From Daldinia sp. FL1419 (lineage: Eukaryota; Ascomycota; Sordariomycetes; Xylariales; Hypoxylaceae): 64,000 nucleotides of DNA. The notes under the pieces were generated by a model. That model did no database searches. It saw only the letters and a list, made by a program, of their open reading frames with translations, and was not told where the DNA came from. How positions within the stretch are numbered: position 1 is the stretch's first letter; every line of letters begins with the position of its first letter. The stretch lies in contig MU623356.1 of NCBI GenBank assembly GCA_025201765.1, forward strand, positions 124,001 through 188,000, given 5' to 3'. Below, piece by piece: positions 1-9,983 of the stretch. Position numbers and translations under genes: made by a program.

Positions 1-730
1 AATTTAATAAAATTAATTTTATATATATTTTTATTTAATAATAAATAATTGATGGTTTTATTAAATTATTATTTAAAAATACATTTATTAGATTTAAAGA
101 TGCCTTAGGATTTTGGTTGTAAAATAAATAGGAAATTTTAAAAAAAAGATATTTTATAACTAACGGAGATTTTAATATAGGGTAATTTCCAATAAGTATA
201 AATTAAAAATTTTAAACCCGAACTAAATTTAATCCTTAAACATAATTAAAAATACCTTTATACATATTATTAAAAACCTTAAAAAATAACATATTTTTTA
301 TATTACATAAAAAAAAAAAAAAAAAGAAGAACTCCTTATATATATATATATATACTAACTAATAAAAGTTAAAATATAATATAATATAAATATATTATAT
401 AATGGGAAATACCTAACTTAAATGATTAGGAAAAGAAAGATTAAAAGATTTACTTTATAAAGGTTCCAATAAAGACTTATTCCCATTAACAATATATTTC
501 AAACCCTAAGAAATATAAAGATACAAATAAAATTAAATTAGGAGGATATTTAAGGCTAATTACGGATATGGTTTAAATGGAAGTGTTGGAATGTATGTGG
601 TTGATATATAAGGATATAATATACCTTATATCTATAACCTTATATATTGTAGATATACCCATCTATTCTCTAAGATAGACTTGATAATACAAATAACTTA
701 CCTCATATATGCGTTCTATTTCAACAAAAG
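1..730. repeat. AT-saturated block with RIP-like composition
   Basis: This stretch is almost entirely A and T, with stop codons in every frame and no open reading frame of note. It contains an A-tract near 308-324 and a TA dinucleotide run near 336-353. Composition returns to normal abruptly around 700-730. In Pezizomycotina this pattern is typical of old repeats mutated by RIP (C to T). I cannot tell which repeat it was. It runs off the left edge of the window, so its true size is unknown. Confidence 0.7.
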
Positions 731-876
731 ATAGAAGGTTGTATCGCTAAGTGAGATGACGTGGTTTTTCTTCTTGGGAGAATCGCATCTTATATTCCTA
801 TACGTACACTTTGGTTTTTAACAAGATGCTCTTTACCTAGACTGAGATGTGTCTAGGGGTTGAATTGCTTATAAGC

Positions 877-2694
877 TCATATAGTATTTCCTACGCTGCG
901 GTCTACGTCCTGTTGTAATTTTCCCTGACAAGCAAACCTGTCACTTAATATGTCCTTCTCTTCAAATCCCACGCACTTCCAGCATTTCAAAAGTCCTTTC
1001 GGGTCGTACTTCTTTTTAATCTCATGTAAGGTGGCGTAGTTGTCACCCCACCAGGACTCTTGCCAGTTAGGAGTAAAGGGGTTAGCCTCATTCAAGTAAG
1101 TCCCTCCGTCTGTACCGGTCAATTCCTCCGCCAAAAGAGACCCCATTGTAATGGCCGTCATATTCTGTAAGCGTTCGGCGTACGACGAATTCCAAGCAAT
1201 CGTTAGAGATGTTGAGATATCCCAAAGAGCATTATACCAGGCTGGATGAACAGATGTTGTAGGCCTCGTATTGTTCCCCGTTGCCAACTTCGCCGCCCTA
1301 GCTCCCACGAACGGCGTATCTGCTGGACAATAAAATTTTCGTGGGTCAAACCCTAGTTGCTGTGTCGCCTTTATAAAATCCATCAACTTTCTTATTCCAG
1401 CCTCATCAGCAAACAGCCTTCGAGGTATTAGCCTCGTCGCTAGCACACGAGTCACCCCAGCTGTTGTTAGAGCTCCCGGCAAGACATATTTGTTCCATAC
1501 ATCGAGGAAATTAGGTAGGATCTCTACCACACTACTACCTCCATGGCTGATTGCAAACTCTGAGGCAGCTCTCATGGAATCTTTAGCGGCGGCACCGCCA
1601 TCTGTTGAGTTGGCTATCTCAGGGGAAGGATTCATGTAAGTCAGATATGTGCCTCCGGCATGGCCTCCCCATCCCTGTTTACCCCAGCCCATAGTTTCCC
1701 GCACCATAAGCTCAATCCACTCTATAGATGTCTCTGGTGTAACATTTGAAGGTAGGCTAATGCTCGTTACCGCAACCGGTAGTAACGGCTCAACACGGTG
1801 AGTAGCCTCCAACACGATACCGAAAGTCCCTCCGCCACCCCCTCTTAGAGCCCAGAAAAGATCCTCGTGCTGACATTGATTGGTCACCCGTACAACCCCA
1901 TCAGCTGTAACGATCTTAAATTCAACAACACGATCAACTCCAAGACCGTACACTGGCGATAGTACGCTATGACCACCACCAAGTACCCAACCCCCTGAAG
2001 CTGCGACTGATGGGGAATAACCACCAATGAAAGTGCTGTCATGTTGATATGCAAAATTGTAAATATCCCCAGTGCTAACACCAGTGCCAGCAGTGATGGT
2101 ACGACCAGCCCTCAAGGCTGCACCACATCCCTCCGGCACGAAATCATGATTAAAAGTAAGGCCTTTCAGTTTGTGGACCCATAGAGCTATGGCACCTTTC
2201 TGGCTATTTCTAGTCATATAATCATGGCCGCTGTTCTTGATAACTAACGGGGTTCCGTGGCGCTCAGTAAAATCCAGGGCAGTAATAATATCCGAAATTT
2301 TCTCAACTTCGATGTAGTATGAGGGAACACTTCCTTGGTTACACGAAGCCCCTGGGCTAGGCTCAGCGGCCGGAACCACCGTGTTATCCAATATACACTG
2401 ATTTCCAGGATCCCCTAAGCACATCTCGCCCTGGAGGTTCATATAACCGTTAGGCCGTTCTGCGTGTATTGAATTGTTGGTATATTCTTCGCGTATAAGA
2501 TTGCAGGCTTTTTCATCTGATTTAACATTGGTTCCATCATAAATCGAGAAGCACGGCAATGCAAAAGGCCGAATTATATGGAGGCGTCCGCCGACGGAAC
2601 TATTAAGTGAGGCCCATGAATCTTCACCCTGCCCATAACCAAAAAGCACAAGCCGTGCAAGCGACCAAACTAAGCATATCATATATCCTTTCAT
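877..2694 (-). CDS. Secreted FAD-linked oxidoreductase (PCMH/BBE type)
   Basis: This intronless gene of about 605 aa encodes a berberine-bridge-enzyme-like flavin oxidase. I start it at Met14 of the longer frame (2694) because a hydrophobic, signal-peptide-like segment (about residues 4-22) follows at once; the longer frame starts at 2733. The PCMH FAD-binding domain covers roughly residues 120-315. His157, in NSGHDY, is the expected 8-alpha-histidyl flavin attachment site, and the Gly-rich WVLGGGHS loop follows. The position that carries the second, cysteinyl flavin bond in bicovalent relatives is Ser (GYSPSV), so single covalent attachment is predicted. The BBE domain at the C-terminus ends with DPKGLLKCWKCVG. 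Family members oxidise alcohols, sugars or natural-product intermediates; the substrate is unknown. It lies next to a Zn2Cys6 regulator on the same strand. Confidence 0.9.
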   Translation of the reverse strand: MKGYMICLVWSLARLVLFGYGQGEDSWASLNSSVGGRLHIIRPFALPCFSIYDGTNVKSDEKACNLIREEYTNNSIHAERPNGYMNLQGEMCLGDPGNQCILDNTVVPAAEPSPGASCNQGSVPSYYIEVEKISDIITALDFTERHGTPLVIKNSGHDYMTRNSQKGAIALWVHKLKGLTFNHDFVPEGCGAALRAGRTITAGTGVSTGDIYNFAYQHDSTFIGGYSPSVAASGGWVLGGGHSVLSPVYGLGVDRVVEFKIVTADGVVRVTNQCQHEDLFWALRGGGGGTFGIVLEATHRVEPLLPVAVTSISLPSNVTPETSIEWIELMVRETMGWGKQGWGGHAGGTYLTYMNPSPEIANSTDGGAAAKDSMRAASEFAISHGGSSVVEILPNFLDVWNKYVLPGALTTAGVTRVLATRLIPRRLFADEAGIRKLMDFIKATQQLGFDPRKFYCPADTPFVGARAAKLATGNNTRPTTSVHPAWYNALWDISTSLTIAWNSSYAERLQNMTAITMGSLLAEELTGTDGGTYLNEANPFTPNWQESWWGDNYATLHEIKKKYDPKGLLKCWKCVGFEEKDILSDRFACQGKLQQDVDRSVGNTI

Positions 2695-3362
2695 ATTAAA
2701 TGAGTTCGACAACCGCCGGGCTCGCGGGAACACCTTGATTGTACTATAATGACGATTGGAATGTGTACGAAAACAGCATACGCTTGTGACGCTTCCTGGG
2801 CTTTACTAGCAGTTGTATAATATAGGGGAAAAATAAGTGAACCTCATTAAAAAAAAATTTACCTAATAGATTCTGACGCCGAAAAAAAAAGAAAAAAAAA
2901 AGCAAAACCAAGACAACGAAGTCATAATTAACCCTTGATATGGCGGATATGTTACTCTAGTCCAATTGGTCATCTCGCTATTATAATTGAACGACCGGAG
3001 CGATGACACTCTGCGGGCTTATTAGAACTACTCCATAAATGGATCGTAACGCACGTAAATACCACACAACATTATGACTAGTCCATTACGGGATACTCGT
3101 CACTACGCTCTCATAGCGAATACGGACCCCTCCTCTTACATAAAACGCGACGATAGACCAAATGATTCCCTAGCTCCCGATTGTTCTATTCACATCTCCA
3201 GTATACCTATCCCCAATATTCAATTGTTACGCAAGAGCTAAAATACCCAAGAATGGCGAAGGACTAATAACTAGCTATATACATATGGGGCATTACAAGG
3301 AATGATATATAGAATATAATGGAGATTTCCTTATAATACTAGACCCATAGTTGGTAATAACC
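2695..3362. other. Intergenic; nothing recognised
   Basis: This is the upstream region of the FAD oxidase and the downstream region of the Zn2Cys6 regulator. Apart from A-tracts near 2848-2900 I see no gene or repeat. Confidence 0.6.
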
Positions 3363-4675
3363 TCAAAGTTGTATATCAATAGCAGAACCCCCAGGTACGA
3401 AGGCCAGTAACGTCCGCGGGACTTCTAGTACGTGATCCCACTCTGGCCCTAGGTGCCTCATAGCTGCTAGCGCAGCCCGATTGGCCCAGTTAGCCATATA
3501 CCATCGCTTTGGGCAGCTATTCATAATGGCACACCAGTAGACAAAAATCACGAGAGACGTTGGGTGTTTTTGCGAAAGCGCAGAAAGGTACTGCTCCGGA
3601 ACGGTGGCGGGCCAGTCCATGAACTGACGCCAATTACCAGGATATCCATTGACGTCGATGATCCATTCCTTCAGCGCTGCTATCGCCTGCTCGCAAGCGT
3701 GTTTCGTCTCAGCAGTGGTATCGCTAGGACAGCCGAGAGAATCAAGACAGGCCAAAATATCCAGCATGGGTTCATTCGGATATGCCTTGGAAGAGCGTGG
3801 TGGAGTTCGGATGAGTTGCATTAACGAACTCATTCGTAGGTACGGTCCCAATTCAACGGCCAGCTGAAAGGAGCCACGCAAAACATATAATAGCTCGAGA
3901 TAGTTGTCTACCACGTCGGGTGTCCGTAGAAACGTAGCGAATTGGAAAATGATGACTCCAATGCCAAACATCAAAACCGCCATCCAGTTGATCTCGTTCA
4001 CTGTTGGTCGTGAGTGTCTGAATAGCATAGAAGCTTCGATATGATGCTGGTATGCAGAGGTATATAAACTCGAGACCGATTTACTCCGAGACCATTCATG
4101 GAGCTCGTAGAGCGCGGTAAATGTTCGATGTACGTATTCAAAAGCGCTGGCTAGACGGCCAAATTCCTGGGCGAATATTCCCCTTTCGGTAACTGGCAGC
4201 AATGTTAGGAGGAAGCTTTCTTCCATAATATAAGCCATTGAACTGGTTATACTTGGCTTTAGACCGCATAAACTCGTATAATGAAGAGTCGGCAAACCCG
4301 AATCAGGCCCTGTGTTCCAAAAACCCCCCAGATCCCCGGGGTGGTTACCAGAGCCAGGCTTCAAAAGAGCATTCTTGCTCTGTGAAGTTGAAGCTCGAGG
4401 AGAACCAGGTTCTTGGACATTTTGCGCGGCGTAAGAGCAGGATTCGTTACGTCTATGGCAGTTAGCGCAGATGGGTGGCTGAAGATTACACTAGACTCGC
4501 TATTAGTTGATAGAGGGGTGAGAGTTGTATTGAAAGGGAACCTTACTCTCACGCGACGTCTTCGGCAAGGTGCACAGCTATTACGGGACTTCCTATGAAA
4601 TTGGCGGGAGCCACTCCGACGCTCCTTGTTTAGAACGGATTCCATGGAGGGTAAAAGCTGGATTACAGGCCGCAT
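3363..4675 (-). CDS. Zn2Cys6 fungal-specific transcription factor
   Basis: Two exons, 4547-4675 and 3363-4490, joined over a 56-nt intron (donor GTAAGG, acceptor CTAG), give about 418 aa. A second Met at 4645 would give 408 aa. The intron sits inside the DNA-binding domain: exon 1 ends with CAPCRRRRVR and exon 2 starts with CNLQPPICANC. Splicing restores a perfect C-x2-C-x6-C-x6-C-x2-C-x6-C binuclear zinc cluster (Cys34, 37, 44, 51, 54, 61). The rest is helical, with a UPC2/sterol-regulator-like segment around EASMLFRHSRPTVNEINW. Length and layout match small regulators of that type. It is nuclear by inference. It is transcribed divergently from the amidohydrolase at 5446 and tandem with the FAD oxidase, both plausible targets. 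Confidence 0.85.
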
Positions 4676-5445
4676 ATACCTTTTCTACTATCATAGTAAC
4701 CTATCAATCCCCTTTGGAAAGATGCTAGGATTCTATATGCGAAAATCTGTAGCTTCAGGCCAGTTGGTAGATCTTATGACAGGCAGATGTCCCGCCGTAT
4801 GACTTCTACCTACAAGGGTTCGGGCCTAAGTCAACTCAATTATAGAATTACGAAGAAGTAGGCGTCGTATCTACGGCCCTAAAAGCGCGTTCTCGTCGCC
4901 ATTAAAAACATACTTCCACAAAATCATGGACGCCGTCGTATTTTACGTGTTTCAGTCCCTTCAGGTATCCCCGACGTCGACAAACTGATGTCTCTTACCA
5001 TTCCAGGTCTAGTGTACGAGCATCCCTGCACATCGAGAACCCCTATTGATGCACTCCACCATGCATAGCCACCGACGAAGAGGCTCCAATGTCGTTCTAA
5101 CCGTCACATTCATCTATTCGTCCATGAAGGCATTCAAATCGGATCAGGTTGTTAGGCCAAGCTTCTTTTCGGCGGACCGACCTGACCCTACACGATGATA
5201 TATCTTCAACAATACCCATGCTTCGGGTTTAGTGTACGAACTGAGGAGTCGATCGGAAAAACAGTTTAATGACCATATCGTGAACTCCTTAAGGGTTATC
5301 ATGATGATTCAACGTGTATATAATGCGGCTCTTCCGCGAGCATTTACCCCAAGTCTAGATAGATCTAGAGCACGGTTATGAACGGCGTCAATCTTAGCAT
5401 CTTGTCGATATTCAATACTCGCTTCATATTACCCCCGTTGAAAAG
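4676..5445. promoter_or_regulatory. Divergent intergenic region between regulator and amidohydrolase
   Basis: The 770 bp separate two divergent start codons and should contain both promoters. A TATA-like GTATATAATG lies near 5314, about 125 bp before the amidohydrolase start. No coding potential was seen. A shared promoter bound by the adjacent Zn2Cys6 protein is inference only. Confidence 0.4.
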
Positions 5446-6684
5446 ATGCATTTGCGTCAGTTTGCCTCGATTTTCCTCATTCTGCTGAAAGGCTCAAGAG
5501 CTTGCCTTCATAATCATGCCCGTGCGCCACAGCTACGCGATGTAGAAGACGCCCTTACCAAACGAGACGTACCAGCTCTGGTGAAAACAGCAATAACAAA
5601 CGTCCGGGTCTTCGACGGCTATACTATAGGCGGGCCACAGACTGTGTTCATCGACCGCGGATACATTACTGACTGCGCTGACAACATTGAGAAAACCATC
5701 GACGGTGATAACCGCATCCTGATCCCTGGCTTGATCGACGCTCATACACACGTGCTGTCAGTCGAAGGTCTCGAAAACATGACTTCGTACGGAGTCACGA
5801 CGATATTCAACATGGCCTGCTCTAACATCGAAGCCTGCAAGTCGCTCAAGTCCAACCCAGGCTTAACATCAGTGTTTACTACTATGCTTCCGGCTCTGAC
5901 CTCGTCTGGTGCAAATACTAAGCTCAACCCGGTTGCGCCAGAACAGCTAATGTTCCCTAGCACCGATCCTAAGGCGCTCGTCGACTACTCTTTTAGAAAT
6001 GGCTCCGATTATTTCAAAATCGTGGGAGCACCCGACGGCCCAACCCAAAATCAGTTCAACGTGATCGTCGACTATGCGCACTCGCTAGGCCAGTTTACTG
6101 TTGCGCATGCCCCTAGCGTGTCGGCTTTCACACGAGGAGTATCTTCAGGCATAGACGTCATGCAGCATATTCCTGACGACGGTTTACTCGATCCTAGTGT
6201 TGCTAAGTCGATGAAGAAGTATAGCTTAGCCTCGACTCCAACCTTAGAGATATTCCGGCGTGCATATACTATACAGCCGGAAATATTGAAGTTCCTACGT
6301 GGGAACAACACAGCCAATGCGACATACGAGAACGTACTTGAGAATGTGAAGCGCATATTCGAAGCCGGCGTTCCGATACTCGCAGGGACAGATTCGGTTG
6401 GCAGCACCGTACCTGAAATCTACTTCCCATTCGGAGACTCGCTTCATCAGGAACTACTAAACCTAGTAGACATCGGAATGACACCTGCAGAAGCTTTGCG
6501 AGCAGCCACGATTGTTCCCGCGACCGCGCACAGATTGAACGATAGGGGTGCAATTCGGCCTGGTCTGCGCGCTGATTTGATTCTCCTAAACAGCGATCCC
6601 CTGGCGAATATTTCTAATACTAGAGATATTGCTAAGGTCTGGGTCGGCGGGATAGAATATGCCAACGTTGCACAGCGTACCTAG
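5446..6684 (+). CDS. Secreted amidohydrolase (imidazolonepropionase/prolidase-like)
   Basis: This single-exon gene encodes 412 aa. Residues 1-20 form a signal-peptide-like hydrophobic segment, so secretion is likely. It belongs to the metal-dependent amidohydrolase superfamily, which hydrolyses C-N bonds in a TIM barrel. Visible active-site features are H100 and H102 in LIDAHTH, K191 in YFKIVG (position of the carboxylated lysine), H221 in VAHAPS, H241 in MQHIPD and D316 in LAGTDS. The C-terminal beta-sandwich tail reads GAIRPGLRADLILLNSDP. Length is normal for the family. The substrate cannot be read from sequence; relatives include dipeptidases, lactonases and mycotoxin hydrolases. It lies divergent to a Zn2Cys6 regulator and near a secreted carboxypeptidase. 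Confidence 0.88.
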   Translation: MHLRQFASIFLILLKGSRACLHNHARAPQLRDVEDALTKRDVPALVKTAITNVRVFDGYTIGGPQTVFIDRGYITDCADNIEKTIDGDNRILIPGLIDAHTHVLSVEGLENMTSYGVTTIFNMACSNIEACKSLKSNPGLTSVFTTMLPALTSSGANTKLNPVAPEQLMFPSTDPKALVDYSFRNGSDYFKIVGAPDGPTQNQFNVIVDYAHSLGQFTVAHAPSVSAFTRGVSSGIDVMQHIPDDGLLDPSVAKSMKKYSLASTPTLEIFRRAYTIQPEILKFLRGNNTANATYENVLENVKRIFEAGVPILAGTDSVGSTVPEIYFPFGDSLHQELLNLVDIGMTPAEALRAATIVPATAHRLNDRGAIRPGLRADLILLNSDPLANISNTRDIAKVWVGGIEYANVAQRT

Positions 6685-6950
6685 GTTCTAGGTGCCGCTT
6701 AAGTGAAGCTTGAAATTTGAGAGATAGGGGGCAGACATATAACCAGGGAAATCCAACCGCACGATCACAATTATTTTTCCTCACTAGAATATTCGTACAA
6801 TATTAATTTTTAATCAATTTTTCACCAGTAATACTTCAAATACCATTGTCGTACTGTTGTAATGTGTTTCAAAGCCGTCTCTAATTTAACAAAAATGCTA
6901 GGCGCACTACTTTGATACCCTCCGAAAAGTAACCCTCTCACTCCTTGTCC

Positions 6951-7554
6951 CTATTTAGGTATTCCTCCCTTCTTCAGACAACCCATAAAGTTGATAGGAC
7001 CACCAGGTCTTATGGATAAGAAGGCCGCTTGAATGTGCGACTTGTTCGTTGCTATCGGTGGTGCAAAGTTTTGGAACACGTTGACGGGTCTATATTTTGC
7101 AATGGCAGCGAGATCGATTTCGACATCTTCACTCACCACAACGGTGTTAACTCTTTTCGGCGCCAGCGCTTTGGGTTCGGACAAGGCGTACTTGTTGTGG
7201 CCCATGGCTATCACACGCGCTCCCATCGCAAGCGCTACGTGCGCGGCCTCACCACCGTAGTTCCCGATCGCCGGTGCAATGAGTACGGTCTCTCCCGCAG
7301 TAAGGCCTACCCCCCGGAAGCCCCCATAAGCAGCCACGAGTTGCGAGCAAAAAGATAGATCGCACGATCGCTGTGCCATACTCCAGCTTGGGGGAAGAAA
7401 TGAATGCAGCCTCGGAGGGTTCGGATGCAGATGAGAATTGCAGTGCTTTCCAAGTGCTTGGCATCGAGTCTACGTTTGGTAAAGCCATCGTGGGTATTTC
7501 CTTTCCAAGGGACGATATGAAACGTCGTGCATTCATCATTCCAAGTCTCGACAA
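6951..7554 (-). pseudogene. Broken zinc-type alcohol dehydrogenase (MDR family)
   Basis: Two overlapping frames (7249-7554 and 6951-7379) hold pieces of one medium-chain dehydrogenase. The N-terminal piece contains MPSTWKALQFSSAS, a typical MDR start. The second frame begins near YGGFRGVGLTAGETVLIAPA and includes the Rossmann motif GNYGGEAAHVALAMGARVIAMG and the later NFAPPIATNKSHIQAAF. The two are in different frames. The GroES-like catalytic domain (about 100 residues) is missing between them, and the C-terminus stops soon after INFMGCLKKGG. No intron model repairs both faults, so I call it a decayed gene. It lies between two genes for secreted hydrolases. Confidence 0.8.
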
Positions 7555-7888
7555 TTTTACAACTTGACTCGCTTGTATATTAGTCTACGTTACCCTGGGA
7601 GATCTTTCTACTCAAAGAACATCTTGCTGGTTGGAAAGGGCCTCTTATCATCAAATGTCCGGTTATTTTTCATCGCGGAAGAACGCATCTAGCTTCCTTG
7701 AAGCATTCTCTCGATGATTTGTGTCTTCTATTGTACCGATAATCATTCCCTGTCCCTATTTTCTTTTGCGAAGATACCATTTAGAAATCGGTCGATTTAA
7801 TCCATATCGGAAAAGTAGCACAGCATCCAGAGCATTATACGGAGGCATGCCCCTGTATTCCAACGTTTGGCTTTCTCTATCCCGCTAC
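7555..7888. other. Intergenic; nothing recognised
   Basis: This is the downstream flank of the carboxypeptidase gene and upstream flank of the dehydrogenase relic. I found no further dehydrogenase fragment here. Confidence 0.5.
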
Positions 7889-9297
7889 TCAAGCCGGACC
7901 CTCGCCATCAAAGAACTCTTCATCCAGCAAACTCAGCAAGGCCTTTTGGCCTTCCCACTGTTCTTCAGCGGCAGGTCTGATTTGCTCGGGAGGTAATACG
8001 AAGCCAAATCTGCCCGTATCTCGAAGCTCGATGGTATAGGAAAACTCAGCGCGACCAATGCTATAGACATGATCAGGCGCAGCGCCCGTCGTTGGATATA
8101 GCACAGCTCCGCTAGGCCCAAACGTAAATGTAGTTCTTGCGTCCGAACTATCCCGAATAGATTCGCTAACGATGCTAGCCGCTTTAGTCCATTTTCCAAG
8201 CTCAGGGGCATATAGCGTTTCCTTATACCCAAATGGCGATAGGATATACTGTCCGTAACTGTGCCAATCTATGTATAACTTGATGCCCGCGCCGTCGCGC
8301 AACTTACGTACTAATATATCCAAGCCTTGGGTTTCTGGTGCGTCAGAGGGAAGCTCACCCTTATAACTCTGGGAACATGGGTTCGTCGAGGCACCTAATG
8401 GATTAGCATCCCACGCGAATTCCCAATTGCGGTTGATGTCTCGGCCGATACAAGATTGATTCCCACTATCAGGTGGCGGTTGGCGGTTCTTACGCCAGAG
8501 ACGGTCGGTTGTCCGAGAATATACGAAACCTTGACACCATCAGCTGAACCGCCGTTGCGGGTCGCGAGCTTTGTCGTACTTACCATCCGGGTTCACGATT
8601 GGTACAATGTAAAAATCGTATCTATCTAGAATCGACCGTATGAGATCGTCACCGCCGTTATACCTATTCACCAGTTGGAGACTGATGTATTCGACAACCT
8701 AGGAACATTAGGACCCCGAAGTAACACAGCCCTGCTAAGACTTACCGGCGATGTAATCCATTCTCTGGCATGCACGTTTCCATGGTAAAGCACTGCCGGT
8801 TTTCCGGGCCCACCCGCGCCCCATAGATGGAGACCGAATATATTTCTTCCCTCGTAAGAGGTGCCAGACGATATAAGCTCGGAGTTGTTTGGGAAAGCCT
8901 CGTGCAAATCTTGGAAATATTGAATGTGATCCTCGTAGTCATGGTACGAATCAAACCACGAGAGGTCTCCAGCGTATCTTTTCCGGACGGGCTTCGAAGT
9001 AGACTCTACCGCAATTGATTCTCCCAAGTTGTCATGCATGACTTGGTAGTCAAAGTCAAGTGTTTCGAACGTGGCAAACTGATCGGGGGAAACGAGGATA
9101 TCTAGGTGTTCGTAGATATCGCGGTTCCACTGCTCGTAATGAATGCCCGAGAGTTTTCCTTCCATAGCCAACAGGTTCCCACGCGTATTTACCCGCAATA
9201 CCTTGTATCCATCGTAGGATACGGCATCCTTCTTAGGAGACGTTGGAATGCTTGCGGCGAGCGGAGCTAATAACCATGCTAGGAGAGTAGATCTCAT
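7889..9297 (-). CDS. Secreted zinc metallocarboxypeptidase, M14A family
   Basis: Three exons (8746-9297, 8584-8698, 7889-8529) with introns of 47 and 54 nt give 435 aa, close to fungal MCPA-type enzymes. There is a signal peptide (about residues 1-16), then an activation propeptide to about residue 108 ending near KPVRKR, then the peptidase domain. Zinc ligands are H176 and E179 in HGNVHAREW and H312 in DWHSYGQ. DINRNW supplies the substrate-carboxylate Arg. E390 in YTIELRDTG is the catalytic glutamate and Y378 matches CPA Tyr248. Splicing restores the family sequences REWITSPVVEY and NPDGFVY exactly. The enzyme should be made as a zymogen and trim C-terminal residues from peptides outside the cell. 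It lies next to the dehydrogenase relic and two secreted enzyme genes. Confidence 0.93.
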
Positions 9298-9983
9298 CTT
9301 GAATACAGAAGCCAGAGTTTAAAAGCGTGTGAAGAGAAAGAAGGAGTCCAAATCAGTAAAACCATACCCTCCAGTCATGAAGTTTATATGCCCTTTATAC
9401 TCGCTACCCATCTTATAATACCAAGGCTTGGTTTGCTTTTAGCTACCTTTACTTACTGGGAGCAATAGGTATGATTCGCTTCCGACGGCGAGTTTTAATA
9501 CTACACAGTAGCATCGAAGAATGAACCATTTATGCTCCGTAAATTCGCAATCGACGAGCATAATAGGAAAAGTGAGAGGGATATGGAAGCGTTCGCTTGC
9601 ATTTGGAGAGGTTGCCAAGATGCTCGCGTTGTCGAATGCAACTCCTTACCTTCCAGATTCACTCTGGCGGCGTCGACTGCGTGATTCTCAACACCGATTA
9701 CGCCAACTAGGATAAGAGATACCTAAGGTATCTAGGGAGTTATGTAGGTAGGTCTATTGATTATAGAGGTCCCGTAGATATAAAATATGTACTTATTTTC
9801 TTTGGTTGACATAGTATGATGCGACTTAGCAGACTTGGACATTGACAACGACAGAATTGGAGTTTCCAACTTGACGGTTTATGATTTTCGTAGCTGGGTA
9901 CATAGTACCTAGGTTAGGTACCTCTTATTATGTAAGCACTGGCCTGTGAAAACTGCAGGTGCCAACGTTGGAAGAGGCGGGTA
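9298..9983. other. Intergenic; no gene seen
   Basis: This is the upstream region of the carboxypeptidase. It holds TACCTAGGTTAGGTACC-type short palindromes around 9905-9922. A 64-codon frame at 9521-9715 has no recognisable content. Confidence 0.5.
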
